64,000 bases of DNA from Pseudomonas sp. R37(2017) (GCF_002113375.1 NZ_NEHO01000008.1:166134-230133), one strand, 5' to 3'. Counted from the stretch's first letter, positions 36,921 to 47,461 are shown. Numbers and translations are program-made. Notes: a model not told the origin generated them from the sequence alone.

Positions 36921-37003
36921 CTTCGCGGGCAAGCCCGCTCCCACAGTTGACCGAGTTGGTCAGTAGAACTGCATTTACTGTAGGAGCGAGCACGCTCGCG
37001 ATT
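36921..37003. repeat. REPIN
   Basis: TTCGCGGGCAAGCCCGCTCC and TAGGAGCGAGCACGCTCGCG are inverted partners between the operon promoter and the activator gene. Confidence 0.82.
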
Positions 37004-37033
37004 GTCTGTCCAGCAATGGAGATGCATGTCTCT

Positions 37034-38449
37034 TTATTGAGACTCCGCTATCCCCAGCGCCACCATCTTCTTGTACAACGTCGATCGACCAAGCCCCAAC
37101 CGCGCCGCGGCATCGATCACCTTGCCCCCGCATTGCGCGAGGGTGGTTTCGATCAGTTGCCGGTCAAAGCGCTCCCGCGCCGCGCTGAAGGTCTCGTGGG
37201 CAATCGGTTCGATGGTCAAGGGTGTCACGCGCTCCACCGGGGTGAACGTACCAATCGCTGCGCGGATGTCCGCCACCGTCAGGCGCAAGTCGTCACTGAG
37301 CAGTGCCGCCCGTTCCAGCACATTGCGCAGTTCGCGGATGTTTCCCGGCCAGGCATGTTGCCCCAATAACTCCAGGGCTTCGTGGTGCAGTTCATGCTGG
37401 CTGCGCAGCTCTTCGAGAATGGCTTCAGTGAGTGCCGGCACGTCATCCAGGCGCTCGCGCAGCGGCGGTACCTGAATCGGCAAAACGTTGAGCCGGTAGT
37501 AAAGGTCGGCGCGGAATTCGCCGCGTTTGATCGCGGCTTCGAGGTCCGTAGAGGTCGCGGCGATTACCCGCACATCGCTCTGGATCACGTCGTTGGAGCC
37601 CACTGGCTCGAATTCTTTTTCCTGCAACACCCGCAACAATTTGCTTTGCAGGGGCAGCGGCATGTCGCCGATTTCATCGAGGAACAGCGTGCCGCCCTGG
37701 GCGATCTGCAGTTTACCGGCGCGGCCCTTGCGGTCGGCTCCGGTAAACGCGCCAGGGACGGTGCCGAAAAATTCGGCCTCCAGCAGCGATTCGGGAATCG
37801 CCGCGCTGTTGATGCTGACAAACGCCTTGTGCGCACGGGGCGAGGCATTGTGGATCGCCTGGGCCAGCAATTCCTTGCCGGTGCCGGTTTCGCCAAGCAA
37901 CAGCACCGGTGATTCGGTACTCGCACTGCGCCGGGCGCGGCGTTTGACTTCCAGGCTGGCGGCGCTGGTGCCGATGAAATGGGCGAAGTTGTATTTGGTC
38001 TGTCGTGCCCGCAACAGCGAGCGGGTGGAGGCCAGTTCTTCCTGCATGCTCATGTAGCGCTTGAGCATCGGTGACAGGCTGCGCAATTCGTCGAACAGGG
38101 CGAAACCGATGGCACCGATCACCACGCCGGCGTCATCGTGAATCGGCAGGCGCATGACCACCAGCGGCTCTTTGGAGGTGTCTTGCATATCCAGCAGAAT
38201 CGGCCGGCCGGTGCGCACCACTTCACGCAGCAGGCTGCCGGGGATCACGCTTTCGCAGGGCTTGCCAATTGCGACTTCAGCCGATGGCAGGCCGAAGCGC
38301 CGGGCATATCGCTCGTTCATCCAGACGATGTTGGCATCGCGGTCGACGATCACCGTGCCCTCGCTCGATTGCTCGATGATCTCGAACAAAGAGCGGATCG
38401 CCAGCAAACGAACGCGCTGGTAGTCCTTGAGGCTTTCGGTGGTGTTCAT
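37034..38449 (-). CDS. hbcR: Sigma-54 activator of hydroxybutyrate use (HbcR-like)
   Basis: This 471-residue enhancer-binding protein has an N-terminal PAS domain (about 20-130), a sigma-54 AAA+ domain with Walker A GETGTGKE and the GAFTGA loop as PGAFTGADRKG, and a C-terminal Fis-type helix-turn-helix (VIDAAARLGLGRSTLYKKM). It is encoded upstream of the permease-bdhA operon, which has a sigma-54 promoter, as for P. aeruginosa PA2005/HbcR. The PAS domain probably senses hydroxybutyrate directly. Confidence 0.88.
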   Translation of the reverse strand: MNTTESLKDYQRVRLLAIRSLFEIIEQSSEGTVIVDRDANIVWMNERYARRFGLPSAEVAIGKPCESVIPGSLLREVVRTGRPILLDMQDTSKEPLVVMRLPIHDDAGVVIGAIGFALFDELRSLSPMLKRYMSMQEELASTRSLLRARQTKYNFAHFIGTSAASLEVKRRARRSASTESPVLLLGETGTGKELLAQAIHNASPRAHKAFVSINSAAIPESLLEAEFFGTVPGAFTGADRKGRAGKLQIAQGGTLFLDEIGDMPLPLQSKLLRVLQEKEFEPVGSNDVIQSDVRVIAATSTDLEAAIKRGEFRADLYYRLNVLPIQVPPLRERLDDVPALTEAILEELRSQHELHHEALELLGQHAWPGNIRELRNVLERAALLSDDLRLTVADIRAAIGTFTPVERVTPLTIEPIAHETFSAARERFDRQLIETTLAQCGGKVIDAAARLGLGRSTLYKKMVALGIAESQ

Positions 38450-38488
38450 GGGGGTTGATCCTGATTGTGTTTTGCCTGTGCAGGCCCC

Positions 38489-38565
38489 TTCGCGAGCAGG
38501 CTCGCTCCCACAGTTGATCTGTGTCGTTCACAAACCTCCTGTGGGAGCGAGCCTGCTCGCGAAGG
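38489..38565. repeat. REPIN
   Basis: CCTTCGCGAGCAGGCTCGCT and its reverse complement near 38545-38565. Confidence 0.86.
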
Positions 38566-38583
38566 CCGCACCTCGGTCATGGA

Positions 38584-40161
38584 TTATGCCTGCCCAAGCA
38601 ACGCTGCCGCCAACAGCTCCTTGGTGTACGGGTGCTGCGGTGAATCGAACACCTCATGGCTGGCGCCGCGTTCCACTACCTTGCCATCCTTGATCACGAT
38701 CATGTCGTGGGCCAGGGCGCGCACCACCGCCAGGTCATGGCTGATGAAAAGGTAGGTCAAGCCGTGTTTTTCCTGAAGCTGGCGGAGCAGGGCGACTACC
38801 TGTTTTTGTACCGTGCGGTCCAGCGCCGAAGTCGGTTCGTCGAGCAGGATCAGTGCCGGCTTCAACACCAGCGCCCGGGCAATGGCAATGCGCTGGCGCT
38901 GGCCACCGGAGAACTCGTGGGGATAGCGATCACGACTTTGCGGGTCGAGGCCCACTTCGCTCAGTGCCCGTATCACTTCGGCGTTGCACTCTTCAGTGCT
39001 CAACTGGCTGTGCACCTCCAGCCCTTCGCTGATGATCTGCGCCACCGACATCCGCGGGCTGAGGCTGCCGAAGGGGTCCTGGAACACGACCTGCATTTTC
39101 TTGCGCCAAGGCTGAAGCTGTTTCTGCGTCAGGCCGTCCAGCGACTGGCCTTGAAAGCGGATGCTGCCTTCGGAGTCGAGCAAGCGCAGGATGGCCTGGC
39201 CAAGGGTGGACTTGCCCGAACCCGATTCGCCAACAATGCCCAGGGTCTTGCCGCGCTGAATGTTCAGGCTGATGCCATTGACGGCGTGCAGCCAGGTCTT
39301 GCGCTGAAACAGGCCGCCACTGACGGGAAACCGTACCTGCAGGTTGTCCACCTCCAGTACGTTTTCGCGCTCGTCCCGGGGCAAGGCTTCGCCCTCGGGT
39401 TCGGCGTGCAGCAATACACAGCTGTAGGGGTGCCTGGGTTCGGTAAAAAGGATTTCGCAAGGCGCCTGCTCGACGATTTCCCCGGCCTTCATCACGCACA
39501 CGCGCTGGGCGATGCTGCGCACCAGATTGAGGTCGTGGCTGATCAGCAGCAGCGACATGCCCAGCCGCTGTTGCAGGGATTTGAGCAATAGCAGGATCTT
39601 GCGCTGCACCGTCACATCCAGCGCGGTGGTCGGTTCGTCGGCGATCAGCAACTCCGGCTCGCAGGCCAGGGCCATGGCGATCATCACCCTCTGGCGTTGG
39701 CCGCCGGACAACTGGTGGGGGTAGGCCTTGAGCCGCTCCTCGGGTTTCTGGATGCCCACCAGGTGCAGCAATTCGAGGATGCGCGCTTGCGCCGCCTTGC
39801 CCGCCAGGCCCTTGTGCACCAGCAAGGTTTCACCGATCTGTTTTTCGATGGAGTGCAGCGGGTTCAGGGAGGTCATCGGCTCCTGGAAGATCATCGCGAT
39901 GCGATTACCGCGCAATTGGCGCAACTTGCCGATATCCGCCCCCACCAGTTCCTGGCCTCGATAGCGAATGCTGCCCGTTGTCTCGGTATCGGTTGGCGGC
40001 AGCAATTGCAGGATCGAGTGCGCCGTCACCGACTTTCCCGAGCCCGACTCGCCCACCAGCGCCAGGCATTCGCCGGGGTGGATGTCCAGGCACAGATTGC
40101 GCACCGCTGTCTGGCCATTGAAGGCCACGCTGAGGTCACGGATTTCGATCAGGTTGGTCAT
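38584..40161 (-). CDS. yejF: Peptide ABC transporter dual ATPase YejF
   Basis: This 525-residue protein fuses two ABC ATPase domains. Each has Walker A GESGSGKS (about residues 37-44 and 315-322) and a signature [10 protein letters not shown] / [10 protein letters not shown]. Dual-ATPase YejF-type proteins drive the oligopeptide/microcin C importer YejABEF. ATG 40161, 19 bases after the yejE stop, is preferred over a longer frame. Confidence 0.92.
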   Translation of the reverse strand: MTNLIEIRDLSVAFNGQTAVRNLCLDIHPGECLALVGESGSGKSVTAHSILQLLPPTDTETTGSIRYRGQELVGADIGKLRQLRGNRIAMIFQEPMTSLNPLHSIEKQIGETLLVHKGLAGKAAQARILELLHLVGIQKPEERLKAYPHQLSGGQRQRVMIAMALACEPELLIADEPTTALDVTVQRKILLLLKSLQQRLGMSLLLISHDLNLVRSIAQRVCVMKAGEIVEQAPCEILFTEPRHPYSCVLLHAEPEGEALPRDERENVLEVDNLQVRFPVSGGLFQRKTWLHAVNGISLNIQRGKTLGIVGESGSGKSTLGQAILRLLDSEGSIRFQGQSLDGLTQKQLQPWRKKMQVVFQDPFGSLSPRMSVAQIISEGLEVHSQLSTEECNAEVIRALSEVGLDPQSRDRYPHEFSGGQRQRIAIARALVLKPALILLDEPTSALDRTVQKQVVALLRQLQEKHGLTYLFISHDLAVVRALAHDMIVIKDGKVVERGASHEVFDSPQHPYTKELLAAALLGQA

Positions 40162-40180
40162 ATCAACATCCGCCTCAGGA

Positions 40181-41203
40181 TCAAGATCGGGGATCAAAAG
40201 CGTCGCGCAACGCTTCGCCAATGAATACCAATAAAGAAAGAATCAGCGCCAGGGTGAAAAACGCTGTCAGGCCCAGCCACGGCGCTTGCAGGTTCTGCTT
40301 GCCCTGGTCGATCAGTTCGCCCAGAGAAGCGCTGCCCGCGGGCATGCCGAAACCGAGGAAATCCAGCGCCGTCAGGGTGGAAATCGCCCCGGTGAGAATG
40401 AAGGGCAAATAGCTCAAGGTCGCGTTCATGGCGTTGGGCAGGATGTGCCGCACGATGACTTTGCGGTCGGTCAGGCCCAGCGCGCGCGCGGCCTTGACGT
40501 ATTCCAGGTTACGCCCGCGCAGGAACTCGGCACGCACCACATCCACCAGGGCCAGCCATGAAAACAGCGCCATGATCCCCAGCAGCCACCAGAAATTCGG
40601 CTCGACGAAGCCCGACAGGATGATCAGCAGGTACAGCACCGGCAATCCGGACCACACCTCCAGCAGGCGCTGGCCGAGCAAGTCCACCCAGCCGCCGTAA
40701 TAGCCTTGCAGGGCTCCGGCGGCGATACCGATGAGGGCACTGACAAACGTCAGCATCAAGGCAAACAGGATCGACACCCGGGCGCCGAAGATCACCCGGG
40801 CCAGAACGTCCCGTGCCTGGTCGTCAGTGCCCAGCCAATTGACACTGGAGGGCGGACTGGGGGCGGGTTTGTTCAGGTCGTAGTTGGGCGTGTCGTCACT
40901 GAACGGGATCGGCGGAAACAGCAGCCAGCCACCGTCCTGCTTGATCAGCTTCTGCACATAGTCGCTGCGGTAGTCGGCCTGGAACGGCAGTTGCCCGCCG
41001 AACTCCTGTTCGGTATGACGCTTGAAAACCGGGAAGTACCACTGACCCTGATAGCTCACCATCAGCGGTTTGTCGTTGGCGATCAACTCACCGCCCAGGG
41101 TCATCAGGAACAGGCCGATAAACAGCCAGAGCGACCACCAGCCCCGGCGGTTTTTCTTGAAGCGCGCAAAGCGGCGACGCGCCAACGGCGAAAGCTTGAA
41201 CAT
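40181..41203 (-). CDS. yejE: Peptide ABC transporter permease YejE
   Basis: This 340-residue inner-membrane permease has an N-terminal cytoplasmic Arg-rich tail, a long periplasmic insert after the first helix (typical of YejE) and an EAA motif around YVKAARALGLTDRKVIVRHI. Its start shares one base with the yejB stop. Confidence 0.92.
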   Translation of the reverse strand: MFKLSPLARRRFARFKKNRRGWWSLWLFIGLFLMTLGGELIANDKPLMVSYQGQWYFPVFKRHTEQEFGGQLPFQADYRSDYVQKLIKQDGGWLLFPPIPFSDDTPNYDLNKPAPSPPSSVNWLGTDDQARDVLARVIFGARVSILFALMLTFVSALIGIAAGALQGYYGGWVDLLGQRLLEVWSGLPVLYLLIILSGFVEPNFWWLLGIMALFSWLALVDVVRAEFLRGRNLEYVKAARALGLTDRKVIVRHILPNAMNATLSYLPFILTGAISTLTALDFLGFGMPAGSASLGELIDQGKQNLQAPWLGLTAFFTLALILSLLVFIGEALRDAFDPRS

Positions 41204-42264
41204 CAGGCGTTCCTCGCGGCGAAGTCGATACGCGGGTCGACCAGGGTGTAGCAGAGGTCGCCGACCAGTTTTATCAAAAGGCCAAACAGGGTGAAAATGA
41301 ACAACGAGCCGAACACCACCGGATAGTCCCGGGATACCGCCGCTTCGTAGCTCATGCGGCCCAGGCCGTCGAGGGAGAAGATCACTTCGATCAGCAGCGA
41401 GCCGGCAAAAAACACGCTGATGAACGCCTGGGGAATGCCCGACACCACCAGCAGCATGGCATTGCGGAACACGTGCCCATAGAGCACCCTTCGTTCACTC
41501 AAACCCTTGGCCCGGGCAGTGACCACGTACTGGCGGGTGATTTCATTGAGGAATGAGTTCTTGGTCAGGATGGTCAGCGTGGCGAATCCGCCGATTACCA
41601 GCGCGGTCACCGGTAACACCAGATGCCAGAAGTAGTCGGCAACCTTGCCGAGGGTCGACAGCGAGTCGAAGTTGTCCGAGACCAGTCCGCGAACCGGGAA
41701 CCAGTTCAGCGAAGTGCCACCGGCAAAGATCACGATCAGGAACATCGCAAACAGGAACGCGGGCATGGCATAACCGATGATGATCGCGGTGCTGCTCCAG
41801 ATGTCGAAATGGCTGCCATGGTGCACCGCCTTGCGGATGCCCAGGGGAATCGACACCAGATAGGTGATCAGCGTCGCCCAGAGCCCGAGGGAAATGGTCA
41901 CCGGCATTTTTTCCAGGATCAGGTCGGTGACGGTGGCGCCGCGGAAAAAACTCTTGCCGAAGTCCAGGCGGGCGTAGCTGGTGAGCATCAGCCAGAGGCG
42001 CTCGTGTGCCGGCTTGTCGAAACCGTACTGTTTTTCAATGTCCTTGATCAGTTGCGGATCGAGCCCGCGACTGGCCCTGGACTTGCCACTCACGGCTTCG
42101 CTGGTGCCGCCGCCAACCGTGGCGCCGCTAATGCCCTGCAAGTGCGCGATGGCCTGTTCGACCGGCCCGCCCGGTGCAGCCTGGACGATGACGAAGTTGA
42201 CCAGAAGAATGATCACCAGCGTCGGAATGATCAGCAGCAGTCGCCGCAGTATGTAAGCCCACAT
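41203..42264 (-). CDS. yejB: Peptide ABC transporter permease YejB
   Basis: This 353-residue DppB-type permease begins [20 protein letters not shown]. The EAA loop is [20 protein letters not shown]. It pairs with YejE and shares one base with yejA. Confidence 0.92.
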   Translation of the reverse strand: MWAYILRRLLLIIPTLVIILLVNFVIVQAAPGGPVEQAIAHLQGISGATVGGGTSEAVSGKSRASRGLDPQLIKDIEKQYGFDKPAHERLWLMLTSYARLDFGKSFFRGATVTDLILEKMPVTISLGLWATLITYLVSIPLGIRKAVHHGSHFDIWSSTAIIIGYAMPAFLFAMFLIVIFAGGTSLNWFPVRGLVSDNFDSLSTLGKVADYFWHLVLPVTALVIGGFATLTILTKNSFLNEITRQYVVTARAKGLSERRVLYGHVFRNAMLLVVSGIPQAFISVFFAGSLLIEVIFSLDGLGRMSYEAAVSRDYPVVFGSLFIFTLFGLLIKLVGDLCYTLVDPRIDFAARNA

Positions 42265-44132
42265 CAGTGCGGCCCTCCGGGTTTGCTACGGCTGATACGC
42301 TCGGCCGTCATCTGTTGGTTGGTCAATGGCGTGGTGCTCATCTCCCACCAGCTCTCGATGGCTTCGTCATTGCTCGCCTGCACGTTCGGGATGCCGAAGC
42401 GGTTCCACCACACCGTCGAGGTGCCCGGCGGGTAATAGTTGGGAATCCAGTAGTAGTTCCATTGCAGGACCCGGTCCAGGGCATGGGCGTAATGCAGCAT
42501 GTCGGCCTGGGTATTGGCGCGGATCAATCCGGTGATCAGGGTGTCCACTGCCGGGTTTTTCAACACCATGTAGTTGTTGGAGCCTGGATCGGTGGCCGCC
42601 GCCGAACCGAAGTAATTGAGCAGTTCGTTCCCTGGAGAAGTGGTGACCGGGTAGCCGGTGACGATCATGTCGTAGTCACGGCTCATCAGGCGATTGACGT
42701 ACTGGGACGAGTCGATGCGGCGGATGTTGAGGTCGATGCCGATCTGTTTCAACGTGCGTTTATAGGGCAGCAGCAAGCGGTCCATGCCGTTTTGACTGAC
42801 CAGGAAAGTGAAGCTCAACGGCTCACCTTCGGCATTGACCAGTTGGTCGCCATCGGGTTTCCAGCCGGCCTGCTCGAGCAGTTCCAGGGCTTGCAGTTGC
42901 TTGTCGCGGATCACGCCGCTGCCATCGGTCTTCGGCGCTTCGAACACTGTGGTGAAGACTTCGTCGGGAATCTGCCCGCGCAACGGTTCGAGAATTGCCA
43001 GTTCATCCCTGTCCGGCAATTGCCGGGCCGCGAGATCGGTATTGGAAAAAAAGCTCTGCTGGCGGATGTACATGTCACGCATCATCTGCCGGTTGCTCCA
43101 CTCGAAGTCCCACAGCATCGCCAGCGCCTGGCGCACGCGGCGGTCCTGGAACATGGGTTTTTGCAGATTGAACACAAAACCCTGGGCGGATTGCGGTGCC
43201 TCGGTGGCGAGGTGGGCCTTTTGCAGGCGACCATCGCTCAGGGCCGGACTGTCGTAACCGATGGAATAGGCCGTGGCGGAAAATTCACGATTGTAGTCAT
43301 AGGCGCCACCGCGCAGGACCTGGCGCGCCACGTCGGTATCGCCGAAGTACTCGATGCTGAAATGATCGAAGTTGTACAGGCCACGGCTGACCGGCAGATC
43401 CTTGCCCCACCAGTCGGGGTTGCGCTCGAAGGTGATGCTGCGCCCGGAATCGATCTTGCCGACTTTATAGGGACCGCTGCCCAAGGGCGCTTCATAGCCG
43501 CCGCCGCCAGCGAAATCGCGGCTCTTCCACCAGTGCTCGGGAAACACCGGCAGGGTCGCGATATCCAGGGGCAGGGTGCGGTTTTCGTTGTTCCTGAAAT
43601 CAAAGCGCACGGTCAGTGGCGATTCCACTTCGACGCCTTTGACGTCGGCGAACTGGGTGCGGTAGCGCAGGCTGCCCTGGGTCATCAGCAGGTCGAAGGT
43701 GTAGCGTACGTCTTCGGCCGTTATGGGTGTGCCATCGGCAAAACGCGCCTTTGGGTTGAGGTAAAAGCGCAGGGACAGGCCGTCCTCGGGACGCTCCATC
43801 TTCTCTGCCACCAGACCGTAGACGGTGTACGGCTCGTCCAGTGAACGCTGGGCCAGCGGCGAATAGAGCAGGCCGTCGATCTGTGTGACGCCGATGCCTT
43901 TGTCGATGTAAGGCAAAACATGGTCGAACTGACCAATTTCGATCGCCGAGCGCCGCATCGTACCGCCCTTGGGCGCCAGCGGGTTGGTGTAGGCAAAATG
44001 ACTGAAGCCGGCAGGGTACTTGGCCGGTTCGCCGTAAACGGTCAATGCATGCCGCGGTTCAGCATTCGCGCCGGTGGTGCCCATCAGCAGGGCCACGGCC
44101 GTGAACAACAAGGTAGGGAAAGCCAGTCGCAT
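42264..44132 (-). CDS. yejA: Peptide ABC transporter binding protein YejA
   Basis: This 622-residue extracellular solute-binding protein (SBP_bac_5) has a signal peptide cleaved near [27 protein letters not shown] is typical of YejA. It captures oligopeptides in the periplasm. ATG 44132 is chosen because it opens the signal peptide. Confidence 0.92.
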   Translation of the reverse strand: MRLAFPTLLFTAVALLMGTTGANAEPRHALTVYGEPAKYPAGFSHFAYTNPLAPKGGTMRRSAIEIGQFDHVLPYIDKGIGVTQIDGLLYSPLAQRSLDEPYTVYGLVAEKMERPEDGLSLRFYLNPKARFADGTPITAEDVRYTFDLLMTQGSLRYRTQFADVKGVEVESPLTVRFDFRNNENRTLPLDIATLPVFPEHWWKSRDFAGGGGYEAPLGSGPYKVGKIDSGRSITFERNPDWWGKDLPVSRGLYNFDHFSIEYFGDTDVARQVLRGGAYDYNREFSATAYSIGYDSPALSDGRLQKAHLATEAPQSAQGFVFNLQKPMFQDRRVRQALAMLWDFEWSNRQMMRDMYIRQQSFFSNTDLAARQLPDRDELAILEPLRGQIPDEVFTTVFEAPKTDGSGVIRDKQLQALELLEQAGWKPDGDQLVNAEGEPLSFTFLVSQNGMDRLLLPYKRTLKQIGIDLNIRRIDSSQYVNRLMSRDYDMIVTGYPVTTSPGNELLNYFGSAAATDPGSNNYMVLKNPAVDTLITGLIRANTQADMLHYAHALDRVLQWNYYWIPNYYPPGTSTVWWNRFGIPNVQASNDEAIESWWEMSTTPLTNQQMTAERISRSKPGGPH

Positions 44133-44217
44133 TGTCAGCCTTAGAGCCGGGTGGTCGTTAACGACAATTTGTACGCTAGCGGCGCGTCCCTCGCCAGCCG
44201 AATTACGCATCGCAAAC

Positions 44218-44246
44218 ACAACGGCCCACCAAAAGGCGGGCCGTTG
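44218..44246 (-). terminator. Stem-loop after the parvulin gene
   Basis: ACAACGGCCCGCC and GGTGGGCCGTTGT pair with a TTTT loop, read leftward after ppiC and before yejA. The tail is T-poor, so termination may be partial. Confidence 0.6.
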
Positions 44247-44267
44247 TGAGAGTAGCGCAAGGGTCGA

Positions 44268-44549
44268 TCAGTCCTGGCGGCTGGTCACTTCCAGCAGGTG
44301 GTAGCCGAACTGGGTCTTTACCGGACCCTGGACCACGTTGATCGGCGCGCTGAAGACCACGGTGTCGAATTCCTTGACCATCTGGCCCGGACCGAACGAA
44401 CCCAGATCACCGCCCTGGCGGCTCGAAGGGCAGGTGGAGTTTGCCTTGGCAACTTCGGCGAAATCGGCGCCAGCCTCGATTTGGGCCTTGAGTTCGTTGC
44501 ACTTGGCTTCCGAGGCAACAAGGATGTGACGGGCAGTGGCTTTAGCCAT
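44268..44549 (-). CDS. ppiC: Parvulin-type peptidyl-prolyl isomerase (second copy)
   Basis: This 93-residue cytoplasmic parvulin begins MAKATARHILVASEAKC, contains STCPSSRQGGDLGSFGPGQM and ends KTQFGYHLLEVTSRQD. It matches E. coli PpiC closely in length and sequence. RBS AAGGAG lies 6 bases upstream of the ATG. Confidence 0.93.
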   Translation of the reverse strand: MAKATARHILVASEAKCNELKAQIEAGADFAEVAKANSTCPSSRQGGDLGSFGPGQMVKEFDTVVFSAPINVVQGPVKTQFGYHLLEVTSRQD

Positions 44550-44655
44550 GGGAAAATACTCCTTCCAATATTCGATAAAGTGCAGAGCCTACCGGATTCA
44601 GTGCGCTATTTCTCCTCAAAGTTCCGTTCCACGCGAGCCTCCGGCAAGTGGCACC

Positions 44656-45543
44656 TCAAAGGCCGGCGATTCTCAAGCGCTCGGCATGCTGGACATAGAG
44701 TTCAATCGGGTCGACACCTGTGCGCAACTGGCCGGTCGGTTGGCCAATGGTGTCCAGATGATCCAGCTTGTAGTCGGAATGTATTACCGTGCCCAGATGG
44801 GAACTGAAGCGGCCGACCAACCCGTCGTTCTGCTCGCTTTCCGTGACGAAATAGCCAGAAAGCGCCTGACAGAAGGCGTGGAGCGGATCGAGTGTATTGC
44901 ACCCTTTTTCGAGAACATTCGACTGCAGCACGCCGCTCCACGAGTAGTAGCGAACACCGTTGACCCGTTCACGCCCCTTGCCACCCCAGGTGCTGGGCAA
45001 TCCTTGCGGGTATTTGTCATTGAATGTGCCTACGCTGTCGGTGGTCAGTGCATTGAGGGTCGCTATGGCGTTCTGTGGCTGGAATTGATTGTCGCTTAAA
45101 GTCGCGAGGAGGTCGGCGAAGAGGGTTATCACTGTCTCGCCAACCTGTTCCGGCAGGCTGCCCGGTGTCAATGCCTTGCGCAGGAAATCGGCCAGTTCCG
45201 AGCCATGGTTCGGTCCGCTGACGGAAGTCACCGACGCCACGTTTTTTGGCGCAATCGCTGCAGCATAGCGTGCGGTCAGTGCGCCTTGGCTATGGCCTAT
45301 GAGGTTGACTTTGCGTGCACCGGTTCCTTCCAGTACCCGTTCGATCTGCGTGAGTAATTCGTCACCGCGAACCTCGTTGTCATGGGTGGCGGACAAGTAG
45401 GGAACGAATACCCTTGCTCCGGCGTTCCTCAGCGCCTGCCTGATGTCGTGAAAGAGCTCGAACTTGCCGATTCTCTTGAAGCCGAAAAGGCCGTGGACCA
45501 GCAATATCGGGAAACGAGTGCTTGCATTCCTTTGCATGTTCAT
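44656..45543 (-). CDS. Triacylglycerol lipase (family I), without a signal peptide
   Basis: This 295-residue alpha/beta hydrolase has the oxyanion-hole motif LVHGLFGF, nucleophile elbow GHSQG, catalytic Asp in NDGLVGRFSSH and His in DHLD. Two Cys (GCNTLDPLHAFC) match the family I.1/I.2 disulfide. Unlike classical secreted lipases there is no N-terminal signal peptide and no foldase (lif) gene follows. It may be cytoplasmic or use another export route. Confidence 0.85.
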   Translation of the reverse strand: MNMQRNASTRFPILLVHGLFGFKRIGKFELFHDIRQALRNAGARVFVPYLSATHDNEVRGDELLTQIERVLEGTGARKVNLIGHSQGALTARYAAAIAPKNVASVTSVSGPNHGSELADFLRKALTPGSLPEQVGETVITLFADLLATLSDNQFQPQNAIATLNALTTDSVGTFNDKYPQGLPSTWGGKGRERVNGVRYYSWSGVLQSNVLEKGCNTLDPLHAFCQALSGYFVTESEQNDGLVGRFSSHLGTVIHSDYKLDHLDTIGQPTGQLRTGVDPIELYVQHAERLRIAGL

Positions 45544-45915
45544 ACCTTTGCACCGAAGTTCGTTGGGACTGCATGGCGCTTCACTCTAAAACACTCGAGG
45601 TTGGCGTGATGTATGAAAAGTCCGTCGGAGCTTGCGGAAAGCGAAATAGAACGAGTGTGAATGCTAAAAAGTGGAAGAGGCTTTAGTCGGAATAGTTTGA
45701 GGAATTCACGGCGATCCGATTGCTGCAGAGCAAGGACCTACTTCGTATATATCGATTTTCCCAGTAAGCCGGAGTGAAAGGCCGACATCACGGCTGTAGC
45801 ATCCGCTGTGCCTGGCCTATGCCATTGCGTCATTTTCAGCTGAGTGTAGGGGTTCCGATTTCCTTTTACCCTCCAGACTTCCCGGGAAGGCTGGAGGGTG
45901 GCCGGATAATGCCGG
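45544..45915. other. Intergenic region without a gene
   Basis: I see no supported coding sequence in these 372 bases. The only structure is a hairpin at 45870-45899 (ACCCTCCAG ... CTGGAGGGT with an inner TTCCCGGGAA), just after the DAHP synthase stop; it lacks a T-run in that direction. Confidence 0.5.
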
Positions 45916-46995
45916 CTATTGGGCGTTGCCTTGCGCTCGCAGCCGATCTGCCGCTTCAAGCAACAGTTGTTCTGTTCCGACCCATCCGAGGCAGCCATCG
46001 GTCACTGATACACCGTATTGCAATGACGAACTCAACGGTTGGCAACCCTCGAACAAATGGCTCTCGATCATCATGCCGATCAGCGAGCGATCACCTTGCA
46101 GACGCTGTTCAAGTACATCGTTGAATACGGCTGGCTGGCGCAACGGGTCTTTGCCGCTGTTGGCGTGACTGCAATCGACCATGATGCGACCTGGAATCCT
46201 GAGCCTGGTCAGGTCGCTGTTCACTTGGGCGACGCTGGCGCTGTCGTAGTTCGGCCCGCGATGGCCGCCGCGCAATACCAGGTGAGTGTCCGCATTACCT
46301 GGGGTTTGAATGATCGCAGGATGTCCCTGGCTATCGACGCCGAAATGACGATGGGGGTGGGCCGCGGAACGCATGGCATCACTGGCGACAGCGACACCGC
46401 CGTCAGTCCCGTTCTTGAACCCTACAGGCATGCCCAGGCCGCTGGCCATTTCCCGATGGATTTGCGACTCCGTGGTCCGAGCGCCAATGGCCACCCAGCT
46501 CAACAGATCATCGAAGTAGCCGGCCGCCATCGGTTGCAGCAGTTCAGTGGCAACCGGCAAGCCCATGCGGAGCATTTCGCGCATCAGCTCGCGGGACAAT
46601 GTCAGGCCGGCGGCCATGTCATCGCTGCCATCCAGATGCGGGTCGTAGGCCAGGCCTTTCCAGCCAACTGTAGTGCGGGGTTTTTCGACATAGGCGCGCA
46701 TCACCAGCAACATTTCATCGCTGACGTCAGCGGCGAGGCGGGCAAGGTTGCCGGCGTATTCGAGGGCTGATTTCGGATCGTGTATCGAGCATGGACCGAC
46801 GATGACCAGCAGACGGGAGTCTTCACCGTTGAGGATCGCGCGGACCGCCTGGCGGTGGGCGGCGACTTGCTGGGTCAGGGCGTTGCTGAGGGGCAATTGC
46901 TGTTTGAGTTGCAATGAGCTGGGCAGACGCAGGGTCAGCGCTTCATTGGCAGGGCTCAAGCTGGACAGCGGCAGTGCAGAGACGGACGAGTTCAT
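45916..46995 (-). CDS. DAHP synthase (3-deoxy-7-phosphoheptulonate synthase), class I
   Basis: This 359-residue enzyme makes DAHP from phosphoenolpyruvate and erythrose-4-phosphate, the first step to aromatic amino acids. LVIVGPCSIHDPKSALEY, MRAYVEKPRTTVGWKGL and DCSHANSGKDPLRQ are family motifs with PEP and metal ligands. I chose ATG 46995; the longer frame covers the leader ORF region. Upstream are two short aromatic-rich ORFs and a terminator, so expression is probably controlled by attenuation. Which aromatic acid inhibits it cannot be told. Confidence 0.92.
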   Translation of the reverse strand: MNSSVSALPLSSLSPANEALTLRLPSSLQLKQQLPLSNALTQQVAAHRQAVRAILNGEDSRLLVIVGPCSIHDPKSALEYAGNLARLAADVSDEMLLVMRAYVEKPRTTVGWKGLAYDPHLDGSDDMAAGLTLSRELMREMLRMGLPVATELLQPMAAGYFDDLLSWVAIGARTTESQIHREMASGLGMPVGFKNGTDGGVAVASDAMRSAAHPHRHFGVDSQGHPAIIQTPGNADTHLVLRGGHRGPNYDSASVAQVNSDLTRLRIPGRIMVDCSHANSGKDPLRQPAVFNDVLEQRLQGDRSLIGMMIESHLFEGCQPLSSSLQYGVSVTDGCLGWVGTEQLLLEAADRLRAQGNAQ

Positions 46996-47044
46996 ATTCA
47001 AGGTTTCCTGGGCGGGTGGCGGGTTCATGCCCGCGCGCTCGGCC

Positions 47045-47197
47045 CTACTGGGGTGTTCGACAATTGGCCAAATTGGCTGCGTGTGTGTGCTTGCCACCTG
47101 TGGGTGACCGATCGGAGGCGGCAGGCTGTCCCGAGCGGAGGCTGGTAAATCGCCAGGCGGTAAAACTGTCGTAACGGTAATAAGTGGCGTAGTTCAT
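47045..47197 (-). CDS. Small aromatic-rich ORF between attenuator and DAHP synthase
   Basis: This 50-codon ORF begins MNYATYYRYDSFTAWRF: four Tyr, two Phe and one Trp in the first 17 residues. GAGG lies about 9 bases upstream of the ATG. It ends 49 bases before the DAHP synthase start. It could be a second leader peptide or a small protein; no family is recognised. Confidence 0.6.
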   Translation of the reverse strand: MNYATYYRYDSFTAWRFTSLRSGQPAASDRSPTGGKHTHAANLANCRTPQ

Positions 47198-47244
47198 GTT
47201 CTGAATCCTCTTGATGTCTGGCGTGTCGCTAAAATTGCAGGCGC

Positions 47245-47288
47245 TGAAAAAACAAAACCCCCGGTCGGGAGGCCGACCGGGGGTTGAG
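47245..47288 (-). terminator. Attenuator terminator upstream of DAHP synthase
   Basis: Read leftward, AACCCCCGGTCGG and CCGACCGGGGGTT form a 13-base-pair stem followed by TTGTTTTTT. It lies after the first leader peptide and before the synthase gene, so it must be bypassed for expression. Confidence 0.85.
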
Positions 47289-47332
47289 AAATCTCTGGTG
47301 GCGACCCGTTCAAAGTGGGCGCCGTGTGGGTA

Positions 47333-47461
47333 TCAGGCGCGCCAGTGGCTAAACCAATACCCAAAATAAAAGCTGACCGGAGCACAACCGTCATTAGCCC
47401 GGACAGCCGCAACCGAGCGCAGGGCGCTGGCGGTATGAAGCTGCAAGAGGGCGTTCAACAT
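47333..47461 (-). CDS. Leader peptide for aromatic amino-acid attenuation
   Basis: This 42-residue ORF (ATG 47461, TGA 47333-47335) ends with SFYFGYWFSHWRA, that is Phe, Tyr, Phe, Tyr, Trp, Phe and Trp codons close together. GGAG lies 8 bases before the ATG. The terminator starts about 45 bases after its stop. Ribosome stalling at these codons when charged tRNA is scarce would favour antitermination. The antiterminator pairing itself I could not settle by eye. Confidence 0.75.
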   Translation of the reverse strand: MLNALLQLHTASALRSVAAVRANDGCAPVSFYFGYWFSHWRA

